Below, one piece after another: positions 23,437-33,226 of a stretch of 64,000 bases of DNA. A model generated the notes under the pieces. It saw nothing but the letters and a program-made list of their open reading frames with translations. It did not search any database and was not told the DNA's origin. The DNA comes from Actinocorallia populi (lineage in GTDB: Bacteria; Actinomycetota; Actinomycetes; Streptosporangiales; Streptosporangiaceae). The stretch's first letter is position 1. Each line of letters starts with the position of its first letter. The stretch spans positions 248,001-312,000 of the forward strand of contig NZ_PVZV01000003.1 in NCBI RefSeq assembly GCF_002995495.1. The letters are read 5' to 3'. The translations under genes were made by a program, and so were the position numbers.

Positions 23437-24057
23437 TCAGGCACCTCCTCGGGTCGTTCCGTCTCCGCCAGTCGGGACGGGAAGGTCAATGCGACATGAG
23501 GTCAGCACGCGGAAAGCCTTCTCCTCGGTCATCGTCGGACTTCCGTACAACAGGCCGCGGGAGAGCCCGAGGTCATGCGGCCGCACGGCGGCCTCGAGGA
23601 CATAGACAGTTGGTCCGTAAGGCCAAGTCCCGAACGCCAAACTGACGAAGTGATGACCCCTTGCGCGCTGAAGAGTCTGGAGAACCACATCGAAATCGGC
23701 GCCCGGAGTCGTGAACCACCAGGTGCAGCGGCTTCCGCTGCCGGCTCCCCTCAGCCTCGCATCGGCTTCTGCCGTCTCGGCCTCCAGGTACTCGATCACG
23801 TCCTCCAGAAAGTCACAGACCCGGAGCTGGGGCGAGAAGACCTCCCAGGCGATGTCATCCCGACGTCTCTCGAACAGACGCCCCAGCTCTCGCCGGTCGA
23901 TGACCACCCGCGTCTGTTCCAGGCCGTCGATGAGGAGATGCGCCAGAAGGGACCTCCTGGCACCGGTGACGTCCTCCTGTATCTCGTCGGGGCCATCGAA
24001 TGCCCCTTCTGGAACGCTACTTCGCGGAAGCACATCACTTCTGTCGGCTGTAGACAT
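23437..24057 (-). CDS. hypothetical protein, first gene of a three-gene operon
   Basis: The protein of about 206 residues has a mixed alpha/beta pattern: SLLAHLLIDGLEQTRVVIDR, then CDFLEDVIEYLEAETAEADA, CTWWFTTPGADFDVVLQTL and VSLAFGTWPYGPTVYVLEA. No catalytic motif is recognised. ATG 24057 is my choice; an in-frame GTG at 24153 would extend it across the operator-like repeat at 24149-24164, which makes the longer form less likely. It is read divergently from the XRE gene at 24275. Confidence 0.55.
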   Translation of the reverse strand: MSTADRSDVLPRSSVPEGAFDGPDEIQEDVTGARRSLLAHLLIDGLEQTRVVIDRRELGRLFERRRDDIAWEVFSPQLRVCDFLEDVIEYLEAETAEADARLRGAGSGSRCTWWFTTPGADFDVVLQTLQRARGHHFVSLAFGTWPYGPTVYVLEAAVRPHDLGLSRGLLYGSPTMTEEKAFRVLTSCRIDLPVPTGGDGTTRGGA

Positions 24058-24148
24058 CGACCATGCACTATTTTCTCGAATCACCTTGTTTCCCCCATCG
24101 ATCGCCACCAAGCTCGCATCATCTTGAGGCGAGAATCGATCCAGCGAA

Positions 24149-24164
24149 ATCACCTTTGGGTGAT
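24149..24164. promoter_or_regulatory. inverted repeat, candidate operator
   Basis: ATCACC-TTTG-GGTGAT has perfect 6-bp arms and lies between divergent genes. A half-site-like ATCACCC recurs about 50 bases away near 24210. It may be bound by the XRE protein starting at 24275. Confidence 0.45.
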
Positions 24165-24274
24165 GTGGATGATCGAGATGCTAGAAACGGGCGAGCAAGG
24201 TTGTCAATCACCCAACCGGGAGACCATCATGTGGGTCCTGGACTCCAGGTGGAAGCACACAGAGGACAAGTAGC

Positions 24275-24721
24275 ATGTCATCCGTAGAGAAAATAAAATC
24301 AGATGACAAGTCTGATTTGGCAGAGAGGATCGATCTTCTCTTCAGGACGGTACATCCAGCCGACCGAGGCCCCTACTCATTGCAGGAGGCCGCAGAGGGC
24401 ATAGAGAGACTCACCGGGGAGAAGGTTTCGCACAACACTCTATGGAAGCTTCGTACCGGAAAGTCCGACAATCCTACCAAGCGGGTACTGGAGGGACTGG
24501 CAAAATTTTTCGGAGTGAATCCCGCTTATTTCTTCCAGGAGAACATATCTGAAGAAATCAGACATCAAATCGAGCTCCTCTCGGCCTTGCGCGACACCGG
24601 CATCCGAGGCGCCCAGCTCCGCACTTTCTTCGAACTCTCACCCGAAGGACAGGAGATGGTGGCCGACCTGATCGTCAAAGCTGCCCGTATTGAAAACTAC
24701 CAACGCAGAGCATCGACATGA
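24275..24721 (+). CDS. XRE-family transcriptional regulator
   Basis: This 148-residue protein has an XRE-type helix-turn-helix (AERIDLLFRTV, EAAEGIERLTGEKVSHNTL, WKLRTGKSDNPTKRVLEGLA) followed by FFGVNPAYFF and a C-terminal helical region ending LSPEGQEMVADLIVKAARI. It parallels the XRE protein at 18965. GAGGACAAG precedes the ATG. With an ImmA/IrrE protease encoded downstream on the other strand, a cleavage-relieved repressor circuit is plausible, but the protease and regulator are not adjacent. Confidence 0.82.
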   Translation: MSSVEKIKSDDKSDLAERIDLLFRTVHPADRGPYSLQEAAEGIERLTGEKVSHNTLWKLRTGKSDNPTKRVLEGLAKFFGVNPAYFFQENISEEIRHQIELLSALRDTGIRGAQLRTFFELSPEGQEMVADLIVKAARIENYQRRAST

Positions 24722-24797
24722 AAATTGGAGTCCGGAGGACCTGGATACACCGTTCGTTCTCGTAACCGACCTTCAACCTGGCGTGGAGTGCACCAGC

Positions 24798-25334
24798 GTG
24801 GCAGACGAACCGACCTCTTACCGGACCGGGATGACGGCGTTGATCGTGGCTGTCCCCGAGGCCGAACCCGTCGTGGGGCGTTGGCGGAACCGTTACGACC
24901 GCTCAGCCGCCGCCGGCGTCTACGCTCACGTCACCGTACTCTTCCCATTTCTCGATATGGATCAGATCGATGCCACGGTGGTCAGTGAGCTGACGCGGAT
25001 GTTCTCCGCCCATCGGGAGTTCGCCACCGAGTTCCGCCGCACCGCACGCTGGCCCTCGATGCTGTATCTACCTCCTGAGCCCGGCGACCCGTTCAACCAC
25101 TTGACCGAGGACGTCGCCGCACGCTGGCCCGATTACCCTCCCTATGGCGGCAAGTACTCCGACACGTCCCCGCACCTGACCGTGGCGATCCACCAGCCCG
25201 ATCCCATCCTCGACCAGGTCGACAGGGACCTCACAGGCCGTCTGCCGTTCTCGGCCACCGTCACGTCAGTCGATCTGGTCGCCTTCAGGGGCCAAACATG
25301 GCGCCGCCACCATTCCTTCAAACTGGGCCGATAG
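24798..25334 (+). CDS. 2H phosphoesterase (LigT/2'-5' RNA ligase-like)
   Basis: This protein of about 178 residues has the two HxT motifs of the 2H superfamily: YAHVTVLFPF and SPHLTVAIHQP, about 90 residues apart. Family members act on cyclic phosphodiester ends of RNA or nucleotides. GGAG lies 9 nt before GTG 24798; ATG 24831 (MTALIVAVPEAEP) is the other likely start. It follows the XRE gene in the same direction and may be cotranscribed. The substrate is not predictable. Confidence 0.78.
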   Translation: MADEPTSYRTGMTALIVAVPEAEPVVGRWRNRYDRSAAAGVYAHVTVLFPFLDMDQIDATVVSELTRMFSAHREFATEFRRTARWPSMLYLPPEPGDPFNHLTEDVAARWPDYPPYGGKYSDTSPHLTVAIHQPDPILDQVDRDLTGRLPFSATVTSVDLVAFRGQTWRRHHSFKLGR

Positions 25335-25420
25335 CACCAAGAAACGGAGCAGCGCGAGCAGGGCTTCGTGAACGCCCTCGGGTTCTCCTAGCAGGTAGGG
25401 GTTCGTCGAAGAGGTTCTTA

Positions 25421-26623
25421 TCAAACATGGACCTGCTCCTGAAGTTTGAGCGCTGCGGGCATCGCTTCTGCGATCGCAGCAAGCCAGGAAGCCTCCCCTG
25501 TCAGATCAGCCGCACCTCCGCCCAGCGAGGTGGGCTCATCGTGCGCCTCGGCAGGCACTCCTCTTCGGTAAGCCTCCAGGGCCAAGGTGATCAACGCCGC
25601 CTCGACAGCTGCGACTCGTTCTCTACCGCTGAGACCGACACGTTCTGCTGCCGCGTTCATGGCTTCCCTCAGTCCCAGGGGCCGGTAGGGCGTGAGTGCG
25701 AGCAGCCCGTCGTGGATCTCGATCACTCTTCGCTGCAATTTCCAACGGGGACCGAGGTCCGCGGTGCTCAGCATGACGATCTGAGGAAACGCCTCGTGCA
25801 GCATGCGCCACAAGGGGCCGAGCCTGCGGCACAGCCGTCTGTCCTTGGAGAAGCGCACTGGTGCGGCCAGCGCTGGCCCCCACGTCGGCAACGTCATCCC
25901 CACGACGATGAGCAGCACAGCCACTACGGGGAACGTCACCGAAAAGAGGCAGCCCAAAGGCGAGACCACTGACGGGCAAGGAGCATCATGGCCAGCCACA
26001 GGCGAGGCGAACCCGAACGCCTGCGACTGGACGAAGAGCGCTTTCTCCAGAAGGTAGGCCAGCATGACCATGCTGCCGACAGCGACGGTCCCCAGGCCCA
26101 AACGCAAGACCAGCCTGCGGGCATAACGCGCGTACCGGACGCTGACGAACAAGAGGTCGACCATCGCCTTGCCGAACAGGACGACATAGATGTCGATATA
26201 AATAACGAGCGCGGGGTTCTCCCGGTAGAGACCTCCGAAGTCACCCACCCTGGCGGGCACCGGGCTGCTCAGGAACATCCCCGCCATGACCGCGATAGCG
26301 ACCGCGTAACCGATCGCCTTCCTGCGGATCATCGGCCTGGCCCGATCCGGTGGGTAACTCAAGCTCAACAGATGGGACACGAAGCCCAGCGCGGCCAACA
26401 GCGTGCACACGTTGGACAGCAGGCGCCCCAAGTTGGGGAAGATCCGACTCTCGATCGCCTGCGCGGAATCCGACAGCAGAACGAAGGCCAGTCCCAGTGT
26501 CGTCAGCAGAAAACACAAGGCGAGTTGTCCGGGCCGTGACGGCCCCTTGCGCAGCCCGCGTGCCTTCAACGCGGCAGCAGAGAAGGCTACGGTTGCGACC
26601 GTGAAGAAAACGACATCGATCAT
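25421..26623 (-). CDS. multi-span membrane protein (MAB_1171c / DUF6545-like)
   Basis: This 400-residue protein has about seven membrane segments in its first 240 residues (VVFFTVATVAFSAAALKA, LALCFLLTTLGLAFVLLS, LLAALGFVSHLLSLSY, AIAVMAGMFLSS, VIYIDIYVVLFGKAMVDLLF, LGTVAVGSMVMLAYLLEKAL, VTFPVVAVLLIVVGMTL). A cytoplasmic C-terminal domain follows with RRVIEIHDGLLALTPY. This is the layout of the actinobacterial MAB_1171c-type proteins that are commonly paired with ImmA/IrrE peptidases. ATG 26623 follows AGGAG that overlaps the upstream stop. Function is unknown; sensing or signalling with the protease is a reasonable guess. Confidence 0.7.
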   Translation of the reverse strand: MIDVVFFTVATVAFSAAALKARGLRKGPSRPGQLALCFLLTTLGLAFVLLSDSAQAIESRIFPNLGRLLSNVCTLLAALGFVSHLLSLSYPPDRARPMIRRKAIGYAVAIAVMAGMFLSSPVPARVGDFGGLYRENPALVIYIDIYVVLFGKAMVDLLFVSVRYARYARRLVLRLGLGTVAVGSMVMLAYLLEKALFVQSQAFGFASPVAGHDAPCPSVVSPLGCLFSVTFPVVAVLLIVVGMTLPTWGPALAAPVRFSKDRRLCRRLGPLWRMLHEAFPQIVMLSTADLGPRWKLQRRVIEIHDGLLALTPYRPLGLREAMNAAAERVGLSGRERVAAVEAALITLALEAYRRGVPAEAHDEPTSLGGGAADLTGEASWLAAIAEAMPAALKLQEQVHV

Positions 26624-26631
26624 GAGGACTC

Positions 26632-27159
26632 CTATCTCTGCCACGGGGAATGACCCCAACTCGCCTCCAGCCGGCCGAGCACCTCCGCGATGTCCGGGTC
26701 CTCGACGGTTCGAGGCATCCGGCGCTCATCAACTTGCGCCATTACGAGGCTCGCGAAGTACTCGACTTGCTGTTCCTGAGGATTGCTGTACTCGCTACGG
26801 CCAAGGACCATCTTTACGAGAGCCGGATCAAGATGAGGGAAGAAGATAGGGGCCAGCTCCATGACATCAAGCCCACACTCCTCATGACCCAACAGCAAGT
26901 GCCCGATCTCATGCAAGGCGATGTGCTCACGGTGGTAGGGAGTCATGCCTTCCACCGTGTAAATACGGTCGACAGTATCGGATGGCAGAAACAACCCATT
27001 AGGGAAACCGGTACGAACCGGCAGGATGGGAAGAACTTCTAGAGAACGACCACGCCGTTCTTGTAGACGCTCGCAGAAGACCCCGAAATCCCACGGGTCA
27101 GGGATATCCAACTCCCTGATGAGATCCTGGCATTGCTCCCGTCGAGCACGTTCTAGCAA
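26632..27159 (-). CDS. ImmA/IrrE-type zinc metallopeptidase
   Basis: This 175-residue protein carries the zinc motif HIALHEIGHLLLGHE (HExxH, with a nearby His/Glu as further ligands) and a C-terminal EQQVEYFASLVMA helix. These are the marks of ImmA/IrrE proteases that cleave XRE repressors in mobile elements or DdrO in stress responses. It is 8 nt upstream of the membrane-protein gene in the same operon. The start is TTG at 27159 by the open frame and is not well supported by a ribosome-binding site. Confidence 0.8.
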   Translation of the reverse strand: MLERARREQCQDLIRELDIPDPWDFGVFCERLQERRGRSLEVLPILPVRTGFPNGLFLPSDTVDRIYTVEGMTPYHREHIALHEIGHLLLGHEECGLDVMELAPIFFPHLDPALVKMVLGRSEYSNPQEQQVEYFASLVMAQVDERRMPRTVEDPDIAEVLGRLEASWGHSPWQR

Positions 27160-27364
27160 GCGAACTGACCCCCGCGACTACGGCCCTCCCCCAAGGGGCT
27201 GGCATCCGGTACGGAATCCATACCCTTGCCATTTTCGCAGCCAAGGTCAAGCAACAAACGCGGGATGCCCCTCCCATCTACCGATTTTTCTCGATTCCAT
27301 CAGCAACAGGCGAATGTTCGGAAAGATTTTGCGATAGTCGAGACAAGACAGTAATGGCACCCAT
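27160..27364. promoter_or_regulatory. upstream region of the ImmA operon
   Basis: These 205 bases are AT-richer than the flanks, have no gene, and should hold the promoter of the ImmA/membrane-protein operon. No clear operator is seen. Confidence 0.35.
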
Positions 27365-27485
27365 GAACCCATTTCATCCTTGGGCGGCTTGGGCGGCACG
27401 GTGGTTTTGCAGGATGGGAGGGCCTTGACGAGGTGGCCGACCTTGCCGGGACTTCAGCGCAGCCTATGCAGGATGCTCCATGATT
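27365..27485 (-). pseudogene. right-end remnant of an IS5-family element
   Basis: GAACCCATTTCATCCTTGG at 27365-27383 differs by one base from the 19-bp end of the IS at 11680. Behind it the minus strand encodes QLKSWSILHRLR, a stop, then SPGKVGHLVKAL, matching the last 35 residues of that transposase. Only this tail remains. It joins directly to a different IS remnant upstream. Confidence 0.7.
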
Positions 27486-27850
27486 TGAGCTGGGCGGGTC
27501 TGGCCCCGTGCGGGATGAGGCTGGTGACGACATAGACGGTGATCGCGGTCTTTGCGGTCCTGCGGCCGGTGCGGCGGCATTTGTCCTGGAGCTCCCGAGC
27601 TGCGTGGGAGAAGAGCAGGCCTGGAGCTGAACCTGGCAGGCCTTCCGCCTGCGGATCTCACGGTGGCCGTACCCTTACCCAGCACCGGGATCTCGTTGCT
27701 CTTGGCCTCGACCTGGTCGTGGTGCAAGACAGCAGCGAGCAGATGCACCGCCGTGCCGTCGGTGCACCTACCGCGCAGAGTCTTACCACCGACCGCGACC
27801 TCGGTCAGCGGAAGGTCGCCAAGGCGCTTGGCGACCAGTCGGGCGAGGTA
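27486..27850 (-). pseudogene. ISAs1-family transposase remnant
   Basis: The frame encodes LPLTEVAVGGKTLRGRC, then TDGTAVHLLAAVLHHDQ and VEAKSNEIPVLGKG, the catalytic core of ISAs1-type transposases (GKTLRG and KxNEIP). The next part is in another frame and matches the family's ITVYVVTSLIP segment. Both ends and much of the middle are missing. The upstream open frame to 28249 shows no family signal. Confidence 0.65.
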
Positions 27851-28296
27851 ACCGCCCGCCGCGGTGTCCAAGGCGTCGGGCGGGCCGGCAGCTGACCCAG
27901 CGCGTCCGAGGACGGTGGCGGCGCGCACCACCCTGGAGCCAGTGTCCCCCAATCCGACGACCGTCCACCTCGATCCGGCGATCCCCCCGAACTCATAGGG
28001 CTGCCGCTCTCCCTGGCTTGGGTCGCACACCACGTGTCCGCGTCCTGGAATGCATCGAGCACGGCCCGCAGGGACTGCTGATCTCCACAAGAGCAACGGG
28101 ACACCGACCCGCTCAAGCACGAAGACCGGCACAACCCTGCCGATCGCAACCGCCCTGCGAACGGAGACAGCTATGTTCAAACAGTCGGCAGCGGTGACCA
28201 AGGCGTAGCAGCGCGGACCAGCCGGAGGCGGTCCGGAGCAGACGATCACATTCCATCCCGCAAACGGATCGCGGACGGATGATCAAAGGAGGCGAT

Positions 28297-28761
28297 GTGC
28301 ACATTCCACCGATCGCGGAGATCACGGACGGACGACTGACGCTGCAACTGATCGACCTGAAGGTCACCCGGACCTACGGCGGCCTCATCGAGGGCGCACC
28401 CTGCCGCCATATCAACGACCGCAAGCTCCAGCAGCTCAAGGAGCGCAACCCACCCCGCGCCGTCCACATCGTGGAACCACCCCGCCTCACGCCCCCTTGG
28501 GCCCGCGCCTCCGGGAGCTACGGACCTGACAAGTTCCTCGGCCCCATGGAGGTGCTCCCACCGCTCCAGTGCGAGGGACTGTTCACCGGCCCCGCCACCT
28601 CCAAACCCGTACCGCCCGACTTCGACCACCTGACCACCGAGCTCTTCATCGTCTGGTTCCAGGACCCGAGCCCCTCCCACATCCACCCCGACCTGGTCCC
28701 CCAGATCCTCGCCGTCCCCTGGAACGACCTCGCCGAGGACTTCGGCATCGACGACCTCTGA
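28297..28761 (+). CDS. hypothetical protein in IS-rich region
   Basis: This 154-residue soluble protein (ITDGRLTLQLIDLKVTR, ERNPPRAVHIVEPP, TELFIVWFQDPSPSHIHP, ending in WNDLAEDFGIDDL) has a strong AAAGGAGG just before GTG 28297; an in-frame ATG at 28279 is the alternative. It is intact while its neighbours are IS debris. The acidic C-terminus and single-gene setting are reminiscent of small immunity-type proteins, but I do not recognise the family. Confidence 0.65.
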   Translation: MHIPPIAEITDGRLTLQLIDLKVTRTYGGLIEGAPCRHINDRKLQQLKERNPPRAVHIVEPPRLTPPWARASGSYGPDKFLGPMEVLPPLQCEGLFTGPATSKPVPPDFDHLTTELFIVWFQDPSPSHIHPDLVPQILAVPWNDLAEDFGIDDL

Positions 28762-28829
28762 ACCCCCGAAGGGACTTGGGGTGCCTCGAAGATTCCGGAC
28801 AGCGTCTGGTGGTCTGATGACGCTGCGAG

Positions 28830-28943
28830 CTGCCGGGGCGGGTACTCGTCTTCGATTTCCCATGAAGTCCGGTAATCGAGGCCTGAATGCAGGCCTCTGC
28901 GATCGTAGAACAGCGATGTCAACTCGGCCGCCGCCCGGGCCCT
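28830..28943 (-). pseudogene. IS3-family OrfB C-terminal remnant
   Basis: The minus strand encodes AAELTSLFYDRRGLHSGL followed by DYRTSWEIEDEY, the familiar C-terminal end of IS3-type OrfB (YNxxRxHSALGYxxPxE). The catalytic region is absent, and neighbouring frames give nothing more. It lies directly downstream of the intact gene ending at 28761. Confidence 0.6.
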
Positions 28944-29220
28944 CGTGCCGTCCGGCCCCAACCAGCCGCGCACCACATGTTCAGGAGTGATCGTCGGAAT
29001 ACATCTGCTGCCACCGAGTGCCCTCCGCCGAGGGGCCATATCCGAGGCCCCTGCGCACCAAAGCGCTATCCGACAGATTGCATCGTTCCGATCTCTCAGA
29101 GGCAATATCGTGCCCCCTGCCGAGCCATACCAATCTGTCTGGCTCGTCGCTCTGGATGTCAGCGAAGCGTGCCCCATCCCGGCGACAAACGGGTGGCAAA
29201 TAATCTTTAAAGAGATCAAT
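28944..29220. other. intergenic, nothing recognised
   Basis: Short open frames only. The longest, on the minus strand, reaches into the IS3 remnant and owes its length to GC content. Confidence 0.4.
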
Positions 29221-29237
29221 GACCCTGAAACAGGGTC
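29221..29237 (-). terminator. hairpin downstream of tRNA-Gly fragment
   Basis: GACCCTG-AAA-CAGGGTC is a perfect 7-bp stem with a 3-base loop, 17 bases past the tRNA 3' fragment in its reading direction. It would have been the tRNA terminator. Confidence 0.55.
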
Positions 29238-29253
29238 CTGAGCTGGGAAAACG

Positions 29254-29300
29254 TGGAGCGGATAACGGAAATCGAACCCGCGCTGTCAGCCTGGGAAGCC
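29254..29300 (-). other. 3' fragment of a tRNA-Gly(CCC) gene, possible att site
   Basis: Read on the minus strand the sequence goes GGCTTCCCAGGCTGA, then CAGCGCGGGTTCGATTTCC, then ATCCGCTCCA. This is the anticodon-arm 3' side with CCC, a T-arm with GGTTCGATT and the 3' acceptor strand of a tRNA-Gly. The 5' half is missing: upstream sequence no longer pairs with the acceptor strand. Such 3' fragments are typical leftovers of integration into tRNA genes. Mismatches in the T-stem suggest age. Confidence 0.55.
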
Positions 29301-29636
29301 GGGGACACCATGCTTCGACTTCGACCAGCAGGTGACCGCTACTCAGCTGGGGCAGAGGGCAAGGTTCTTTGGGCCGTCCAACGGGACGGCCTCGCACGTT
29401 GATTCGGGATCGGGCTACTCACCACGGACCCTTACAAAGTAGATTTTTTCCGCTGCGACAGCAGATCTCCGGACGGTCACCCCCAAAGCGACAGGGTCCT
29501 GTGAAGCTCATTTGAACACCGCGGTTGCCGAAGCCCTGTTGACCGTGGACCCGCTGGTCAGGGCTGGGATCGAGGGGTAGCGGTCAGGACCGGTCGGCAC
29601 GTTCGGGGCCACGGTCAAACGACGGTCACAAAGGCG
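29301..29636. other. intergenic, no gene supported
   Basis: This stretch separates the tRNA-Gly fragment from the tRNA-Pro terminator. It contains a short plus-strand coding-like tail (TAVAEALLTVDPLVRAGIEG then stop, near 29520-29580) that could be the end of a lost gene, but nothing upstream supports it. Confidence 0.4.
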
Positions 29637-29671
29637 AGAGGCCTGATCGCTCAGTGAGCGATCAGGCCTCT
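29637..29671 (-). terminator. long perfect palindrome after tRNA-Pro
   Basis: AGAGGCCTGATCGCTCA and its exact complement form 17-bp arms around a single G. It lies 17 bases past the tRNA-Pro 3' end in its reading direction. It is a strong intrinsic-terminator stem, without a long T-run. Confidence 0.65.
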
Positions 29672-29688
29672 GACCTGCGGTTTTACAG

Positions 29689-29762
<74 letters not shown>

Positions 29763-29858
29763 TGAAACCTTCCGCTTTCGGCCCCTCTGGGGCGTTGGCG
29801 GCAGGGATAACTCTAGCGCAGTCGTGGGGGTAGCGCACATCGGTTGATCGGGGCGGGG

Positions 29859-30803
29859 TCAGAAGGAGAGGGGTTCGCCGGGGAGGAGGTCGAGGCGGCG
29901 GAGGATGACGCCTTCGCGCAGGGCCCAGGGGCAGATCTCCAGTTCTTCTATGTCGAAGAGGTCCATGGCGGCTTCGGCGACGATGGCGCCGGCGAGGAGC
30001 TGGGGGGCTCGGCCGGGGGAGACGCCGGGGATCTGCATGCGCAGGGAGATGGGCATCTCGGCCAGGCGTACGGACCATTCGCGCACGGCGGTGCGGGTCA
30101 GGACGCGGCGGACGAAGGGGCCTTCGGCGCTGGGGGCGGCGCCGGCTATGCGGGCGAGCTGTTTGAAGGTCTTGGAGGTCGCCACGGTGTGGTCGGCGGG
30201 GCCGAAGCGGGTGATGGAGCCGATGCGGGCGGCGATCTCGGTGCGGACGTGGCGGCGGACGGCGCGGATCTGGTCGGGGTCGGGGGGGTCCATGGTGAGG
30301 CGGTCGCGGGTGAGGCGGCCGGCGCCCAGGGGCAGGGAGAAGGCCGCGTCCGGCTGCTCGTCGGTGCCGGTCGCGATCTCCAGGGAGCCGCCGCCGATGT
30401 CGAAGACCTGCAGGCGGTGGGAGGACCAGCCGAACCAGCGGCGGACGGCCAGGAACGTCAGTTTGGCCTCGTCGATGCCCGACAGGACCTCGATGTCGGT
30501 CTGCAGCTCGGACTTGATCCGCGCGAGGACCTCTTCGCCGTTGGAGGCCTCCCGGACCGCGGAGGTCGCGAACGCCAGGGTCTCCTGGACTCCCTTGTCC
30601 TCGGCGATCTCCAGGGCCTCGGCGACGAGCCGGTGGAGGGTCTCGGCTCCCTCGTCGGAGAGCGTGTGCCCGTCGACGAGGTGCTCGGCGAGGCGCAGCT
30701 CGGTCTTGTGGGAGTAGGCGGGGAGCGGTCTCCCGCCCTGGTGCGCGTCCATCACGAGGAAGTGCACGGTGTTGGATCCGATGTCGAGGACGCCCAGTCT
30801 CAT
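29859..30803 (-). CDS. ppx: exopolyphosphatase / Ppx-GppA phosphatase
   Basis: This 314-residue protein hydrolyses polyphosphate or pppGpp. It starts [17 protein letters not shown], the phosphate-1 motif of the ASKHA fold, and has [14 protein letters not shown] (phosphate-2), [13 protein letters not shown] and a C-terminal [12 protein letters not shown]. It is the short actinobacterial single-module form. The Met at 30803 is the natural start although the frame is open to 30887. It is divergent from otsA with about 100 bp between them. Confidence 0.9.
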   Translation of the reverse strand: MRLGVLDIGSNTVHFLVMDAHQGGRPLPAYSHKTELRLAEHLVDGHTLSDEGAETLHRLVAEALEIAEDKGVQETLAFATSAVREASNGEEVLARIKSELQTDIEVLSGIDEAKLTFLAVRRWFGWSSHRLQVFDIGGGSLEIATGTDEQPDAAFSLPLGAGRLTRDRLTMDPPDPDQIRAVRRHVRTEIAARIGSITRFGPADHTVATSKTFKQLARIAGAAPSAEGPFVRRVLTRTAVREWSVRLAEMPISLRMQIPGVSPGRAPQLLAGAIVAEAAMDLFDIEELEICPWALREGVILRRLDLLPGEPLSF

Positions 30804-30904
30804 ACGTCGAAAGTACCGAAGAAACCATCCCCGCAGGTGAACTCGGGTGGTGAGCTTCACGTTCCTTATGTGGTGGAAGATGCGCAAAACGCCAGAAACA
30901 GGGT

Positions 30905-32331
<1,427 letters not shown>

Positions 32332-32335
<4 letters not shown>

Positions 32336-32964
32336 CCCGCGGCGGCCGCGTCCTGGGCGGCGATCGCCTTCTTGAGCGCCTTGGGCAGCGGCCCGGTGCG
32401 CTCGTTCAGGTCCGCGAGCCGCCGCTTGTGGGTGCGCCGGGCGCCCCGGTCCAGGACGTTGCGCAGCTTCCCGGCCTCGGCGAGCGAGACGAGGGCCGCG
32501 TCCGCGGGGTCGATCCGGGGCAGCGGGTCGCGCAGCGCGGCCGTCACCCGGTGGCGCAGCCTCCCGTGCAGCCGGGGGTCGCGCGGGGTGATCCGGTGGC
32601 TGGGGAACAGGCCGAGGATCTTGTGCTTCTCGACGCGCACCCACCCGCCGTCGGCGAGCTGGTCGCGGACGGCCGCCGCCGTCTGCCGGCCCCGGCGGCC
32701 CACCCAGTACTGCCACTTGTGGCGCCGGGCGGCCGACAGCTCCTCCAGCACCGTCTCCAGGACGGGGTCGTGGCAGGGGTGCCGGACCGCCACGACGGCC
32801 CGGCCCTTCTCGTCGGCCAGGTGCCCGGCCAGGTAGAGGTCGGACAGGGCGGCGGCCCGCACCAGTTCGTTGAGGTGGACGCCCATCCGGGGCTTGCCGC
32901 GGTCGGGGTCGAGGGCCAGGAGGTAGATCCGCTGCGGCAGGGTGTCGGGCAGTTGCACGGTCAT
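32332..32964 (-). CDS. GPP34-family phosphoprotein
   Basis: This 210-residue soluble protein ([83 protein letters not shown]) matches the Golgi phosphoprotein 3 (GPP34) domain common in actinobacteria. In eukaryotes the family binds phosphoinositides; the bacterial role is unknown. Its start overlaps the upstream RHH gene as ATGA, placing it last in the SPFH-RHH-GPP34 operon. Confidence 0.85.
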
Positions 32965-33218
32965 TCCTCTTCTCGTGCTTCCGGTGTCTCCGGGTTCTCG
33001 GGCTGTTGCTTGTCTCGGGCGGTGGCCCGGGTGGGACGGCCCGGGCCCCGCATCTTCCCCACTCCCGACGGCAGCCTGCCCGCGTCGGCCAGGGCGCGGC
33101 GCAGCAGGAACTCGATCTGCGCGTTCGCGCTGCGCAGCTCGTCACCGGCCCAGCGCGCCAGCGCGTCGTACACGGCCGGGTCGAGCCGGAGCAGGAGCTT
33201 CTTCCGTTCGGTCGCCAT
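32961..33218 (-). CDS. small Arc-like ribbon-helix-helix protein
   Basis: This 85-residue protein has a ribbon-helix-helix N-terminus: ERKKLLLRLDPAVYDALARW, then SANAQIEFLLRRALADAGRL, and a disordered Pro/Glu-rich tail. ATG 33218 follows the SPFH stop by 8 nt. It is likely a DNA-binding regulator of its own operon, perhaps through the palindrome at 34191-34206. Confidence 0.72.
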   Translation of the reverse strand: MATERKKLLLRLDPAVYDALARWAGDELRSANAQIEFLLRRALADAGRLPSGVGKMRGPGRPTRATARDKQQPENPETPEAREEE

Positions 33219-33226
33219 GGGCTTCG

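Noticed and set aside
27851-28249. N-terminal part of the open frame upstream of the ISAs1 remnant
   Set aside because: No resemblance to a transposase or other family; treated as non-coding.
28981-29397. 138-residue minus-strand open frame
   Set aside because: It includes the translated tRNA-Gly fragment (LTARVRFPLSAPRF) and has no family signal or start site.
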